Part shown: positions 27,577-37,243 of the stretch, piece after piece | Position numbering within the stretch: position 1 is the stretch's first letter | How the letters are laid out: each line of letters opens with the position of its first letter | DNA from: JAXDBM01 sp963709485 | GTDB taxonomy: Bacteria; Desulfobacterota; Syntrophia; Syntrophales; Fen-1087 | Reading direction: 5' to 3' | DNA: 64,000 nt | NCBI GenBank assembly: GCA_963709485.1 | Contig: CAVPWE010000006.1 | Coordinates: 124,001 to 188,000 of the forward strand | Notes under the pieces: generated by a model | Told to the model about the DNA's origin: nothing | Databases searched by the model: none | The model's input: the letters and a program-made list of their open reading frames with translations, nothing else | Program-made: the position numbers and the translations under genes

Positions 27577-28986
27577 TCAATCCACCTTGGGCCGGATATC
27601 CACAACCCGGGTGCTTTTCAGGGTCTTCGCGGGATCGAAAATCTCCTCTTTTTCGCAGAAAACGATCTCCGGCGTCATCTCGACGGCCTTCCGGGCCCGC
27701 GTGACCAGGTTCGCCTTCAGTTGATCCCGGTCCATTCCCGGCGCGGGGGCCACCTTGATCTGCAGGTGATCCAGCGACAGCGGGTCTTTCAGGTCTTCCT
27801 TCGTGAAGACGATCTGGTACTCCTCAATGCCCTGGACGGCGGTGATCTCCGTCTTCAGGATGTCCGGGTTGACAAGGGTGCCCTTGATGTTCACCAGCTC
27901 CATCGTCCGGATGGGCTGCATGATGACCCGGGCGTCGTTTCTGCCGCAGTGGGGGCAGGTCTCGTGGGAGAGCGTCGTGATGTCCCCCACGACATAGCGC
28001 AGGAAGCACGTGCCCCGGCGGTCTACGTGGGTGACCACGAGCAGGCCCTGCTCCCCGTCGGGGAGGCGCTTGCCCGTCTTTTCGTCCACGATTTCAAAGA
28101 AGAAGATATCCGGCGCCCCCATGTGCATGCCGCCCCGCTCGGTGCACTCCAGGGTTGTCCCCTGCATCTCCGTGAAGCCGAGTCCGCTGCAGATGAAGGG
28201 GTCCTTCGATCCCATGTTGATGAGGCGGTTCTTCATGTCCGTGCGCATCCCCTCGGGACAGGCCTCCCCGAGGACGAAGCACATCGAGACGGAGGAGAAG
28301 TCCTTTTTCAGCTCCTCGGCCCGCATGATGGTCCGCCGGACAAAGGAGACGATGCCGGAAAGGAGCGTCGCCTTGTTCTTGACGACCATGTCCACGGCAT
28401 AGTCCAGGGACCGATGGATGGGGAACGGGGGATAGGCGGAGCCCGTCAGGGCGTTGCAGACCCGGGCGCCGCAGGCAATCGAATAGTCCACGGTCTTCCA
28501 GAATCCGATGTGGGGGACCGGGGTGAGGGGGAAAATGTTCGCCACGATGTCATTGCCCGTGATCCCCCCGATCTCGCACATCCGCGCCAGCTGCATGATG
28601 TTGCCGAAATAGTCGTGGGTCGTGGAAAAGAACGGCGTGGGCACCCCCGAGGTGGTCCCCGTCGTATAGTGGACGCCCCAGAGGATGCGTTCATGGGGCT
28701 GCACCGGCGCATCCGCCGGGATGGCCAGGCGGAAGCTCATGGGGTCGGCCATGTAGTCTTTCTTGTAGAGCAGGGGAATCTTCTGCAGGTCGTCCACGTT
28801 TTTCACGTCTCCCGCGGACAGTCCCCATTCCTTGAACTTCTTGCCGTAGTAGGGGCTGTACTTCTCCAGGAGCCCCATCTGCCTGCCCAGCTTCTCGTTC
28901 TGCACCGCTCGAAGCTCGTCCCGGGATTTGTAGAGAAACTTCCCGAATTCACTGACATTCTTTGGTTTTTTTGGATAATCGGCCAT
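27577..28986 (-). CDS. Phenylacetate-CoA ligase-like AMP-forming acyl-CoA ligase
   Basis: A 469-residue PaaK-family ligase that would activate a carboxylic acid with ATP and CoA. Seen: the P-loop TTGTTSGVPTPFF, the DRRGTCFLRYVVGD segment, and a CPHCGRND metal-site motif common in PaaK-like ligases of anaerobes. The ATG at 28986 is used, with GGAGG eight bases away; the frame stays open to 29130. The paralogue at 38323-39786 shares nearly all these motifs. The substrate cannot be assigned. Confidence 0.85.
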   Translation of the reverse strand: MADYPKKPKNVSEFGKFLYKSRDELRAVQNEKLGRQMGLLEKYSPYYGKKFKEWGLSAGDVKNVDDLQKIPLLYKKDYMADPMSFRLAIPADAPVQPHERILWGVHYTTGTTSGVPTPFFSTTHDYFGNIMQLARMCEIGGITGNDIVANIFPLTPVPHIGFWKTVDYSIACGARVCNALTGSAYPPFPIHRSLDYAVDMVVKNKATLLSGIVSFVRRTIMRAEELKKDFSSVSMCFVLGEACPEGMRTDMKNRLINMGSKDPFICSGLGFTEMQGTTLECTERGGMHMGAPDIFFFEIVDEKTGKRLPDGEQGLLVVTHVDRRGTCFLRYVVGDITTLSHETCPHCGRNDARVIMQPIRTMELVNIKGTLVNPDILKTEITAVQGIEEYQIVFTKEDLKDPLSLDHLQIKVAPAPGMDRDQLKANLVTRARKAVEMTPEIVFCEKEEIFDPAKTLKSTRVVDIRPKVD

Positions 28987-29143
28987 AATCATTCCCTCCT
29001 CGATGATTGTGTTGGATTCTTCTTGTGTCGCTGCCGACTTTCCCCGGGATCCGCAGGAAGTCTGTCCCGACAGGTGCATCGAATGCATTCTCGATGGATG
29101 CTTATAGCATGCGCTGCCTTGATTTGACACCGTTATTTCCCCT

Positions 29144-30670
29144 TCAGCGGATGCCGAAATCCTTGCCGAGGATCTCCCCCGCGCAGATCACGCCCGAGGC
29201 GATGGCGCAGTCCATGGCCACGCCGTACCCCTTGGCCGTGTCGCCGGCGAAGTAGAGCCCTTTTACATGCTCCGACTTCACGGGCACCTTCTGGGTCCCC
29301 GCCTGGTTGATGCTCTTGGCGACCCCTTCCAGCTTCCAGCAGACCAGGTCAAGCTTCCAGTCGATGCTCTCCTTGAAGCCGGTGTAGATCTCCTCCATGA
29401 ACTCCGGAAGCCGCGCAACGATCTTCTTCACCAGTTTGGGGTTCCGGGATTCCTTCTCCGTCAGGGGAAGGTAGGCCGTGTAGAGGTGTTTTCCCGCCGG
29501 CGCCACGGACGGATCCACGGCGGACTGGATGTTCCAGCAGATGTACACATCGTAGTCGTAGCCCTCCGACCGGGAAAGGATGCAGGTGTTCTTGAGTCCC
29601 ATCTTCGCCTCTTCCTCGGGCATCACGAGCTTGTTGAGGCCCATGTAGGGGGCGTAGCTGCCGTAGCCGTACATGGACTCGACCTTGGTCGACCAGGCCT
29701 CGGGGAAGTGCTTACGGTCGATGACGCGGAAGGTGTTCTGGGCGGGGATGTTGCTGACCACCGTGTCGGCAGGGTACGTCTCTTCGCCGTCCGGCGTCTC
29801 CGCCCGGACGCCGGTGACCTTCCCGCCTTCCACCACGATCTCCAGGACCTTCGCCTGGAAGCGGATCTCGCCTCCGAAGCCCCTGATCTTGCCGGCAAGC
29901 GCCCTGGACCACTCCATCGTGCCGTTGCCGACGAATCCGCCGACCCAGCCCAGGACGCCCCGCGTCAGCTTGGGGCCGAAGGCGTGCTTGAAGTAGCGGA
30001 AGATGTCCCCCATGGAAATGTCCCTGGGGTCGTTGATCGTCGAGAAGAGCGTCGCCACGGAATGGAGATGATCGAAGAGGATGTCGCTTTTCGTGATCCC
30101 CTTGCCCTCGGCCCATTCCTGGAAGGAGACCTTCTCCAGCCGGTCGATCTCCTCCTCCGGGAGCCCGTAGGCGTCGCTGTAGAATGAGAGGAAGGGGATC
30201 TTCATCTCCTTTCCGATCTTCTTGAGTTGCGGGTCGATGAAGGTCCCGGCGACGTCGCGGTAGAGCATGCCCTTGTAGTAATTGCCGTACATGGCGCCGT
30301 GTTTGCCGACCTCCGGAAGTCCGCCGATCAGGTCTTCGAAATCCAGCATGTAACCGGCGCCGTTGGCGCTGATGGCGTGGTAGCCGACGTCGAGGGTGTA
30401 GCCGTCCAGCATGCGGTCCGCCAGGATCTTCTCGATTGCCGGCTGCGCGTCCGCGATGTAGGTGAACTGGGAGGCCAGGATTTTCCTGTACCAGTCGAGC
30501 CCCTTTTCGGCAATTTCCTTTCCCCGGATGGACAGGGCGCGCCCGCCCGGACGGTCGAGCTGCTCGAGGACCAGGACCTTCCTTCCTTCCTTGGCGAGGA
30601 GGGCGGCCACGGAAAGTCCCCCGACCCCCGCGCCGATGACGATGGCGTCGTATTTTTCTGCTGCTGTCAT
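29144..30670 (-). CDS. Phytoene-dehydrogenase-like FAD oxidoreductase
   Basis: A 508-residue FAD protein of the CrtI/amine-oxidase superfamily. The N-terminal dinucleotide site is IGAGVGGLSVAALLAKEG followed by LEQLDRPGGRA, and the C-terminal FAD motif is GLYFAGDTAKGYG. Members desaturate or isomerise polyenes and steroids, or oxidise amines. No carotenoid genes lie nearby, so an action on a catabolic CoA ester or alicyclic intermediate is inferred from the operon. Confidence 0.8.
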   Translation of the reverse strand: MTAAEKYDAIVIGAGVGGLSVAALLAKEGRKVLVLEQLDRPGGRALSIRGKEIAEKGLDWYRKILASQFTYIADAQPAIEKILADRMLDGYTLDVGYHAISANGAGYMLDFEDLIGGLPEVGKHGAMYGNYYKGMLYRDVAGTFIDPQLKKIGKEMKIPFLSFYSDAYGLPEEEIDRLEKVSFQEWAEGKGITKSDILFDHLHSVATLFSTINDPRDISMGDIFRYFKHAFGPKLTRGVLGWVGGFVGNGTMEWSRALAGKIRGFGGEIRFQAKVLEIVVEGGKVTGVRAETPDGEETYPADTVVSNIPAQNTFRVIDRKHFPEAWSTKVESMYGYGSYAPYMGLNKLVMPEEEAKMGLKNTCILSRSEGYDYDVYICWNIQSAVDPSVAPAGKHLYTAYLPLTEKESRNPKLVKKIVARLPEFMEEIYTGFKESIDWKLDLVCWKLEGVAKSINQAGTQKVPVKSEHVKGLYFAGDTAKGYGVAMDCAIASGVICAGEILGKDFGIR

Positions 30671-30703
30671 GACATTGCCTTCCTTTCTGTTATGAATGGT
30701 CTG

Positions 30704-31726
30704 CTACAGGACCATGAATTCGTGAAGCATTTCCCCTTGGACGGTATCCTTCTTTCCGTCGATCTCGATGTCCATGCGGTAGTCCCCGAGGAACCGGAAA
30801 TAGTACTGGTCCCAGGCGGCGGCCTTGGGGAGCTTCATGGTTTCCACCAGGCGCGTCGTGTCGATGGCCAGACGCATCTTCACGCCCAGGTTGTCCGTTG
30901 TGATCACGAGGCTCTTCGCGTATTCCTGCCCGACCTTGGGGTCTCGCGTCATGTTGCCCAGCTCGGTGCGCATGATGTTTGTCGACAGGACGATCTCGTT
31001 GCCGCGGGCGATGAGGAGCGGCGCAAAAATGGGCGCTTCCGGGTTGCGGGGGAGCACCCAGCCGTAGTCCAGGCAGTAGTCGCCATTATGGATGCGGCCC
31101 CAGTACCAGGAGGAGCAGATCTCGTGCATCCGCATGTTCCCCCAGTTGTGGTCGTGATAGGCGGCCCCCTTCACGGGGATCGTCCCCTCCTTGAGGTACA
31201 GCTCGCCCTCCACCTCCGCGTAGGGCACGGGAACGACCCAGCCGGCCACCTTTCCCGCCTCCTCGTCCTTGTAGTTGAACCCGCTCCCCAGCTTCCAGCC
31301 GGGAACGATGTTCTTGAGGATGAGCTTCGCGCCCACTTTGTTGATGATCATGGCCACCTCGTAGCGGCCGCCGCCCAGGTCCTTCAACCTGCTGTCCCCC
31401 ATGCGGACGTCGCACCAGTCAGGTCCGGCAAAGGTCTCCTCGGGCTTCCATACGGCGTAGCGCGCCGTCTGGGTGCCGTCGGGCCGGTAGATCATCAACT
31501 GGGTGGTGGGGATGATGGGGTTCATGAAGTGGTTCCGGTAATGGTACGTCAGCACCATGTGGTAGCCGTTGTCGAAAGAGCAATCCACGTACCACCACTC
31601 GTAGTAGTCGCCTTTCGTATAGATGTGGCTCGCATCGTCCCGGCGCTGGTAGTTGGCCGGATTCCGTTCCGCCTTGGGAACGCCGTCGAAGGAGGCCAGG
31701 TAACACTGTTTTGCTTTTTCGTCCAT
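30704..31726 (-). CDS. CrtC/AttH-like lipocalin-fold protein
   Basis: A 340-residue protein with the two hallmarks of the AttH / hydroxyneurosporene-synthase (CrtC) fold: YYEWWYVD near residue 45 and YHDHNWGNMR in the middle. CrtC-type enzymes hydrate isolated double bonds; other relatives have no known reaction. The ATG at 31726 has GGAG eight bases upstream; the frame stays open to 31798. It lies next to a CrtI-like gene, as in carotenoid clusters, but here inside an acyl-CoA operon. The role is inferred only as hydratase or isomerase. Confidence 0.7.
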   Translation of the reverse strand: MDEKAKQCYLASFDGVPKAERNPANYQRRDDASHIYTKGDYYEWWYVDCSFDNGYHMVLTYHYRNHFMNPIIPTTQLMIYRPDGTQTARYAVWKPEETFAGPDWCDVRMGDSRLKDLGGGRYEVAMIINKVGAKLILKNIVPGWKLGSGFNYKDEEAGKVAGWVVPVPYAEVEGELYLKEGTIPVKGAAYHDHNWGNMRMHEICSSWYWGRIHNGDYCLDYGWVLPRNPEAPIFAPLLIARGNEIVLSTNIMRTELGNMTRDPKVGQEYAKSLVITTDNLGVKMRLAIDTTRLVETMKLPKAAAWDQYYFRFLGDYRMDIEIDGKKDTVQGEMLHEFMVL

Positions 31727-31742
31727 GTTCGTTTCTCCGTTT

Positions 31743-32198
31743 TCAGATGGGTCTGAAGTGGCGGATGTCCAGGATGTTGCCCTTCCTCTCCGCCGCAAAG
31801 ACCGGTCGCACCCGCATGCCGATGTGCACCTTTTCGAAATCCACTTCGTCCAGGAAGTGGGCCATCCCCGTGTCGGCGCCGTCGAGCCGGATCACCGCGT
31901 AGATGAAGGGGGCCTTCCGCGGCTGGACGGGCTCGTTGTAGGTCACCACCGTGAAGGTCTCCACCGTCCCCAGGGGGCCGATCTCCGCGGTCTCGGTCAG
32001 CTCCGAAAAGCAGACGCCGCAAGTTGACCGGGGCGGCCAGAGAATCTTGTTGCACCGGGCGCACTTCGCGCCCAGGATTTTCTGCTTGTCCCTGAGGGCT
32101 GTGTAGAAGCGGCTCCCCATCCGGCCGGCATAGTAGCGGCCGTGCGCCGTCATGCGCTGGTCCACCTCAAAGGGTTCGTAGCTTTTCTGCTCTTCCAT
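31743..32198 (-). CDS. DUF35 zinc-ribbon/OB-fold protein (first of pair)
   Basis: A 151-residue protein with an N-terminal helix, a four-Cys rubredoxin-like ribbon (C46, C49, C60, C63) and an OB fold. DUF35 proteins are partners of thiolase-superfamily enzymes: BbsA with BbsB in toluene degradation, ChsH2 with the steroid aldolase Ltp2, and archaeal HMG-CoA synthase complexes. The ATG at 32198 has AGGAG upstream. It follows the second DUF35 gene and two thiolase-like genes in the same operon. Confidence 0.85.
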   Translation of the reverse strand: MEEQKSYEPFEVDQRMTAHGRYYAGRMGSRFYTALRDKQKILGAKCARCNKILWPPRSTCGVCFSELTETAEIGPLGTVETFTVVTYNEPVQPRKAPFIYAVIRLDGADTGMAHFLDEVDFEKVHIGMRVRPVFAAERKGNILDIRHFRPI

Positions 32199-32261
32199 AA
32201 AATCTGCTCCTTGGCTCATGCAAGCCCTGTTGATCTTGATTATGATTCCTGATGCGCCGCC

Positions 32262-32756
32262 TCATTTCAGACGCGTCTGCCCGGGCAGCGGATCGAAATA
32301 GCGGATGTCGCTCAGGTCGCCGATCCGGTTTTCCTGCGGGCGCAGCACCATCCGGCAGCGCATCCCCACCCAGACCTTTTCCATGTCGGGCTCCACGTTG
32401 ATGAAGTGATCCAGCACCGACGTTGCGCCGTCCAGCCGGATGGACCCGTAGACGAAGGGCGGCTCGTGGGGCTTCCCCGTCGTCGGATCCGTCAGGGGAA
32501 GATACATGATCGTGTAAGCCACGATCGTTCCTTCATGGGGAAGTTCCACCCACTGGTCGTTCCTCACGTGGCACTCGGCACAGATGATCCGGGGCGGCAA
32601 CTGCACCCTTCGGCACTGCGGACACCGCACCGCATAGATCTTGCCGTGATCGCGCATCTCGACCATGAATTTCGTCAGATACTGCCCGGCTGCAAACCGG
32701 AAAGGGACGTCCACCGTCATGGGAATCGAGATCCATTCCTGCTCTTTTTTTGCCAT
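32262..32756 (-). CDS. DUF35 zinc-ribbon/OB-fold protein (second of pair)
   Basis: A 164-residue protein with the same plan as the next gene: Cys ribbon C45, C48, C59, C62 (CPQC and CAEC), then an OB fold. The ATG at 32756 is chosen because GGAGG lies seven bases away; an ATG two codons upstream is too close. It follows the frameshifted thiolase-like gene by about a dozen bases. The two DUF35 proteins differ clearly in sequence, which suggests one partner for each thiolase-like protein. Confidence 0.85.
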   Translation of the reverse strand: MAKKEQEWISIPMTVDVPFRFAAGQYLTKFMVEMRDHGKIYAVRCPQCRRVQLPPRIICAECHVRNDQWVELPHEGTIVAYTIMYLPLTDPTTGKPHEPPFVYGSIRLDGATSVLDHFINVEPDMEKVWVGMRCRMVLRPQENRIGDLSDIRYFDPLPGQTRLK

Positions 32757-32768
32757 CCTCATGCCTCC

Positions 32769-33937
32769 TCAATCATCCAGGGTCTTCGACAGGGCCGTCA
32801 TGACCGTCCAGTTCGTTCCGCCATACGCCGTCGTCAGGGCGCGGCGGACGTCTTTCGGGACCTGATGACCGCCGGCATCCCCCGGATCTGGAGGGCCGCC
32901 TCCCAGACCCGAAGCATTGCCGACGCCCCGATGCAGTTCGTGGAGAGGATGCCCCCCGACGGGTTTACCGGAATGGGGCCGTCGATGTTCGTCATGCCCT
33001 TCTCGACGAGGCGGAACCCTTCGCCGGGGCCGCACAGTCCCAGGTCCTCGTACCAGACCAGCTCCGCCCACGTTGCGGGTTCATAGACCTCGAACACGTC
33101 GAAATAGGAGGCCGGATCCGTCACCCCGAGTTTCCTGTAGAGCCGGCCGGCGCAGGCCTTTGAAAAGATTGTGCGCTTCGTATCGACGAACCGCCAGTCC
33201 AGCTCGAACTGCTCGTTGTGGGCCGTATCCGTCGCCCGGATCCAGACGGGTTTCCGGCAGCGTTTTTTTGCGGTTTTCTCATCGGCCAGAATCACGGCGC
33301 AGGCCCCGTTGGAGGCGGGACACATGTCGAGCATCCGGATCGGGTAGGCCAGCATGCGCGAATTGAGGGCGTCCTGGATGGAGATGTCGAGCTTCAGATG
33401 GGCATAGGGGTTTTTCCGCGCGTTCTGGCGGGCCTTCACCGCGACCATGGCGGAGTGCTCCTCCGTGGCCCCCCAGTTGGCCATGTAGGATGAGCCCATC
33501 ATGGCGAAATAGCCCACGGCCGCACCGGCCAGGGACCTGCCCCAGAGGGGATGGGCCACGCCGCTCAGGATGGCGCCCGTGTCGCCCTCCTCCTGCTTTT
33601 CAAAACCGATGCACAGGACCTTGTCGAACAGTCCGCTGGCGATATGATGGGCGCCGACGCAGACCGTGGTTGCACCGACGGTGCCGCCCGTCGTGATCTT
33701 CAGTCCCGGCTTGCCGTAAGCACCGGTTCCGTGAACGAGCCAGCAGTCGGTCATGTGGACCCCTTCGAAGAACTCCATATTGCCCAGGAAGACCGTGTCG
33801 ATCTCATCGATGGTCATCCCGGCGTCATCCAGCGCCCGGCGGACGGCCTCGTTCACCATCTCCGCCTGGTCCACGTCATGCCGGCGCGCCGCGTGGTACG
33901 TCTGTCCTCCTCCGATAATGGCAACGTTTCTTTTCAT
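32769..33937 (-). CDS. Thiolase-like protein lacking catalytic Cys/His, apparent frameshift near the 3' end
   Basis: A thiolase-superfamily (SCP-x-like) protein. The frame from ATG 33937 is good up to EAALQIRG, then reads a foreign tail to 32834. One extra G at the run of five C (32879-32883 on the plus strand) restores DAGGHQVPKDVRRAL and a stop at 32769, which matches the end of the paralogue at 33950-35101. Where thiolases have the nucleophilic Cys, this protein has Gly (TTGGTVGAT); where they have GHP it reads TNC. It therefore cannot be a normal thiolase. With a DUF35 partner it may be an aldolase of the Ltp2 kind; this is inference. Confidence 0.75.
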
Positions 33938-33949
33938 GATCGACCCTCC

Positions 33950-35101
33950 CTACTCCTTTCCAAGGACGACGACGCACTGGTGCTGCCCGCAGAAACCGCT
34001 GTGCCCCTGGGCCACGGCGATCCGCACGTCTTTTTTGACCTGGTGCGCACCGGCCTCTCCCGTCACCTGAAGGGCCGCCTCGGCCACGCGGTTGAGGCCG
34101 TAGACGTTGATGGGCACACCGCCCAGAAGGCCGCCGGACGGGTTGACGGGAAGCTTCCCCTTGATTTCCGTCACGCCCGCCTCCAGCATCCGCGCGGCTT
34201 CCCCGCGTTCGCACAGGCCGAGCCCTTCCATCCAGAGGAGTTCCTGGTAGGAAAAATCGTCGCCCACCTCCGCCACATCGATCTGGCGGCGCGGGTTTTT
34301 GATCCCGGCCATCCGATAGGCCTGCGCCGCCGCTCTCTCCAGGGCGAAAACGCCGGCCAGGTCACGGTCGCCCAGGTAGTGGGCGTCGTAGCATGTGCCG
34401 ATGCCCCGGATCCACACGGGGTTTTTCGTGATTCCCCGCGCCCGCTTTTCCGACGCCAGGATCATGGCGACGGCGCCGTCCGTGTCCGGCGCAATGTCGA
34501 GCTTCCGCAGGGGCGACGCCACGACCGGGCTGCTCAAAACGTCGGCAACCGTCAGGTCCCCGGACTGGTGGGCGACGGGATTCCGCATCGCATTCCCGAG
34601 ATTCTTCACCACCACGCGGGCCACCTGCTCCGGCGTGACGCCGTACTTGTACATGTAGCGCCGGGCCTGAAGGGCCGCCGCCGATGTGTAGTCGAATCCC
34701 AGCAGGCGCGTGTAGACGGGATCGAAGGCATCGTTGTTCACGATGTTCCGGTTCGTCTGGGACATCTTCGTGTGGGCCATCAGCAGCGTGCATTCGTATT
34801 CTCCGGACAGGATGCCGACGGTGCCGTAGTAGACGGCTGTCGATCCGTCCAGGGCCATCTTCTCCTCGTTGCGCAGATGCCCCCCGATGACGTCGGTGAT
34901 CCCGATGTCCGAGATGGTCTGGCCGTCCCAGATGTCATGGGAACAGCTGATGGCGTTGTCGATGTCCTTCTTCATTTCCAGCCCCGTCTGTCGCAGAACC
35001 GCCTCGATGACCTCGTAGGCCATCTCGCCGTAGTTGACATCCGCGCGCTTGGGGGCAAACTTCGTCTGGGCAAGGCCCACGATTGCTACCCGATCTGCCA
35101 T
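33950..35101 (-). CDS. Thiolase-like protein lacking catalytic Cys/His
   Basis: A 383-residue SCP-x-type thiolase homologue. The fold signature NPSGGLLGG is present. The nucleophile loop reads MALDGSTAVYYG, with Ala at the Cys position, and the GHP motif reads GVP, so both catalytic residues are absent. The ATG at 35101 has GGAGG five bases upstream; the frame stays open to 35329. It lies 12 bases before the second thiolase-like gene, and the two may form a heteromer with the DUF35 pair. Alternatives are a structural subunit or a retro-aldolase. Confidence 0.8.
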   Translation of the reverse strand: MADRVAIVGLAQTKFAPKRADVNYGEMAYEVIEAVLRQTGLEMKKDIDNAISCSHDIWDGQTISDIGITDVIGGHLRNEEKMALDGSTAVYYGTVGILSGEYECTLLMAHTKMSQTNRNIVNNDAFDPVYTRLLGFDYTSAAALQARRYMYKYGVTPEQVARVVVKNLGNAMRNPVAHQSGDLTVADVLSSPVVASPLRKLDIAPDTDGAVAMILASEKRARGITKNPVWIRGIGTCYDAHYLGDRDLAGVFALERAAAQAYRMAGIKNPRRQIDVAEVGDDFSYQELLWMEGLGLCERGEAARMLEAGVTEIKGKLPVNPSGGLLGGVPINVYGLNRVAEAALQVTGEAGAHQVKKDVRIAVAQGHSGFCGQHQCVVVLGKE

Positions 35102-35157
35102 GTAATCCTCCTTGCCCGGCACCGCCGGCCGCCCTGAGGGGACCGGCGCCCGGTTCC

Positions 35158-36342
35158 TCAAATCCTCTCGAAAACCGTGGCGATGCCCTGGCCGCCGCCG
35201 ATGCACAGGGTTGCCAGGCCGTATCGCCCCCCGGTCCGTTGCAGGTGCCGGAGAACCGAAAGGGCCAGCCGGCCGCCGCTCATGCCGTTGGGGTGGCCAA
35301 AGGCGATGGCCCCGCCGCAGGGGTTCCACTTCTCCGGGTCGACGGCATGGCCGTTTTTCCTGAGCTCCTTCATCACGGCGAGCGTCTGCGAGGCGAAGGC
35401 CTCATTGCACTCCACGATATCCATGTCCGCCAGCTTCAGACCGGCCCGCTCCAGGGCCTTCGGCACGGCGTATGCCGGCCCGATGCCCATGTACTTCGGC
35501 TCCACACCCGCCAGGGCGCAGGCCACGAAGCGGCCGAGCGGCTTGAACCTCAGCGCTTCGCACTTTTCCCGGGACATGAGCAGGACGGCAACGGCCCCGT
35601 CGTTCATCCCGGAGGCACTGCCGGCGGTCACCGTACCCCCCTTCTTGAAGACGGGCTTGAGCGCCGCCAGCTTTTCCAGCGTCGTCGCGCGGGGGTGCTC
35701 ATCCCGGTCGAAAACGACGGGATCGCCTTTCCGCTGCGGGATCGTAACAGGCACGATCTCCTCCTTGAAATAGCCGGCCTCGATGGCCTTGATGGCCAGG
35801 GTCTGGCTTCTCAGTCCGAAAGCGTCCTGCTCTTCGCGGGAGATTCCCCACTCTTCGGCCAGAACCTCGGCCACGATCCCCATCGGGGCATTCGTCTCCG
35901 GCGTCGGTCCGACTTCCCGGGTGATGAAGGCGTTGGGCGCCAGGGAGAAGGGAACCTTCTGTCGCTCCATCAGATAGGGCGCATTGCTCCAGCTCTCGCA
36001 CCCCCCGGCGATATAGACGTCCCCGTAGCCGGCCAGGATGGCCATGGCGGCGGAGTTGATGGTCTGCAGGGCGGAGCCGCACTGCCGCTCCACGGTCTGC
36101 GCCGTCACCGATACGGGGAAGCCCGCCTTGAGAACCGCCCAGCGGGCGATGTTGACCGCGGCATTGTTCGTGCAGGCATGGCCGATCAGGACGTCCTCCA
36201 CGATGGCCGGGTCGATCTTCGTCTTTTCGATGAGCCCCTTCAGGGCAAAGGCGGCCAGTTCCTCCGGGCGGAACCCGGAAAGGGCGCCGCCCATTCTCCC
36301 GATCGGCGTCCGGACACCGTCCACGATGTATACGTCTCTCAT
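35158..36342 (-). CDS. Acetyl-CoA acyltransferase (thiolase)
   Basis: A 394-residue canonical thiolase for the last beta-oxidation step. The nucleophilic Cys lies in ERQCGSALQ, the His in GFGHPNGMSGGR, and the second Cys in LCIGGGQG. The ATG at 36342 has AGGAGG seven bases upstream; a TTG two codons earlier is not needed. Unlike the two thiolase-like proteins that follow, it has all catalytic residues. Confidence 0.93.
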   Translation of the reverse strand: MRDVYIVDGVRTPIGRMGGALSGFRPEELAAFALKGLIEKTKIDPAIVEDVLIGHACTNNAAVNIARWAVLKAGFPVSVTAQTVERQCGSALQTINSAAMAILAGYGDVYIAGGCESWSNAPYLMERQKVPFSLAPNAFITREVGPTPETNAPMGIVAEVLAEEWGISREEQDAFGLRSQTLAIKAIEAGYFKEEIVPVTIPQRKGDPVVFDRDEHPRATTLEKLAALKPVFKKGGTVTAGSASGMNDGAVAVLLMSREKCEALRFKPLGRFVACALAGVEPKYMGIGPAYAVPKALERAGLKLADMDIVECNEAFASQTLAVMKELRKNGHAVDPEKWNPCGGAIAFGHPNGMSGGRLALSVLRHLQRTGGRYGLATLCIGGGQGIATVFERI

Positions 36343-36354
36343 TTCCAAACCTCC

Positions 36355-37140
36355 TTACTTGCCCGTGAATGCGGGTTTCCGCTTCTCCAGGAAGGCATTC
36401 ATCCCTTCGACGCGGTCCTGCGACCCGAAGCACATGCAGAAGCAGCGTGCCTCGATGGAAAGTCCCGTCCGGAGGTCCGCCTGGATGCCCATGTTGATGG
36501 CTTCCTTGCCCATGGCCAGGGCGATGGGGCTCTTGGAAGCAATGCGCTTGGCGAGCTTTGCCACGGCGTCGTCCAGCTCTGCCTTCGGGACCAGCATGTC
36601 CACCAGGCCGATGCGGTAGGCCTCCTGGGCGCTGATGTGCTCGCCCGTCAGGACCAGCTTCTTGGCCATGCCCGCGCCGATCATGCGGGGCAGGCGCTGG
36701 GTCCCGCCGTAGCCGGGAATGATGCCCAGGTTGATCTCCGGAACGCCCATGATGGCTGTATCGGCGGCGACGCGGATGTCGCAGCAGAGGGCCAGTTCCG
36801 TTCCCCCGCCCAAGGCGATGCCGTTGATCCGGGCGATGACGGGCTTCTGAAAGTGCTCGATATTCCAGGTGATTTGCTGACCAGCCGGGAGGCTGTGGAT
36901 GACATCCAGATAACCGGCGCCCTTGGCCATGATGGAGATGTCTCCCCCCGCCACGAAAGCCTTGTCGCCCGTGCCGGTGAGAACCACCACACGGATGGCG
37001 TCGTCCTTCGCGATTCCGTTTAGCGCATCCTGGATTTCGAACATGGTGTTGTCCCGGATGGCGTTGAGCACTTCCGGCCGGTTGATGGCGATCGTCGCCA
37101 CGGCCCCGTCCTTCGTCACAATGATGTCCTTGTACTCCAT
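36355..37140 (-). CDS. Enoyl-CoA hydratase
   Basis: A 261-residue crotonase-family protein. The oxyanion-hole segment AGGDISIM and both catalytic Glu positions (GGGTEL and PEINLG) are present, followed by GYGGTQRLPR. It would hydrate trans-2-enoyl-CoA. The start at 37140 has AAGGA upstream; the frame stays open to 37182. It is sandwiched between 3-hydroxyacyl-CoA dehydrogenase and thiolase, as in a beta-oxidation operon. Confidence 0.92.
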   Translation of the reverse strand: MEYKDIIVTKDGAVATIAINRPEVLNAIRDNTMFEIQDALNGIAKDDAIRVVVLTGTGDKAFVAGGDISIMAKGAGYLDVIHSLPAGQQITWNIEHFQKPVIARINGIALGGGTELALCCDIRVAADTAIMGVPEINLGIIPGYGGTQRLPRMIGAGMAKKLVLTGEHISAQEAYRIGLVDMLVPKAELDDAVAKLAKRIASKSPIALAMGKEAINMGIQADLRTGLSIEARCFCMCFGSQDRVEGMNAFLEKRKPAFTGK

Positions 37141-37243
37141 AGTAATGATCCTTCCTTTCCTTGTCTGTAATCCTGCCTTCATCCGTTCCGGTGCCGTTCC
37201 GGGAAGCGTTTTTCATCCGCAGGGCCGTGACGGCGGCACCGGA

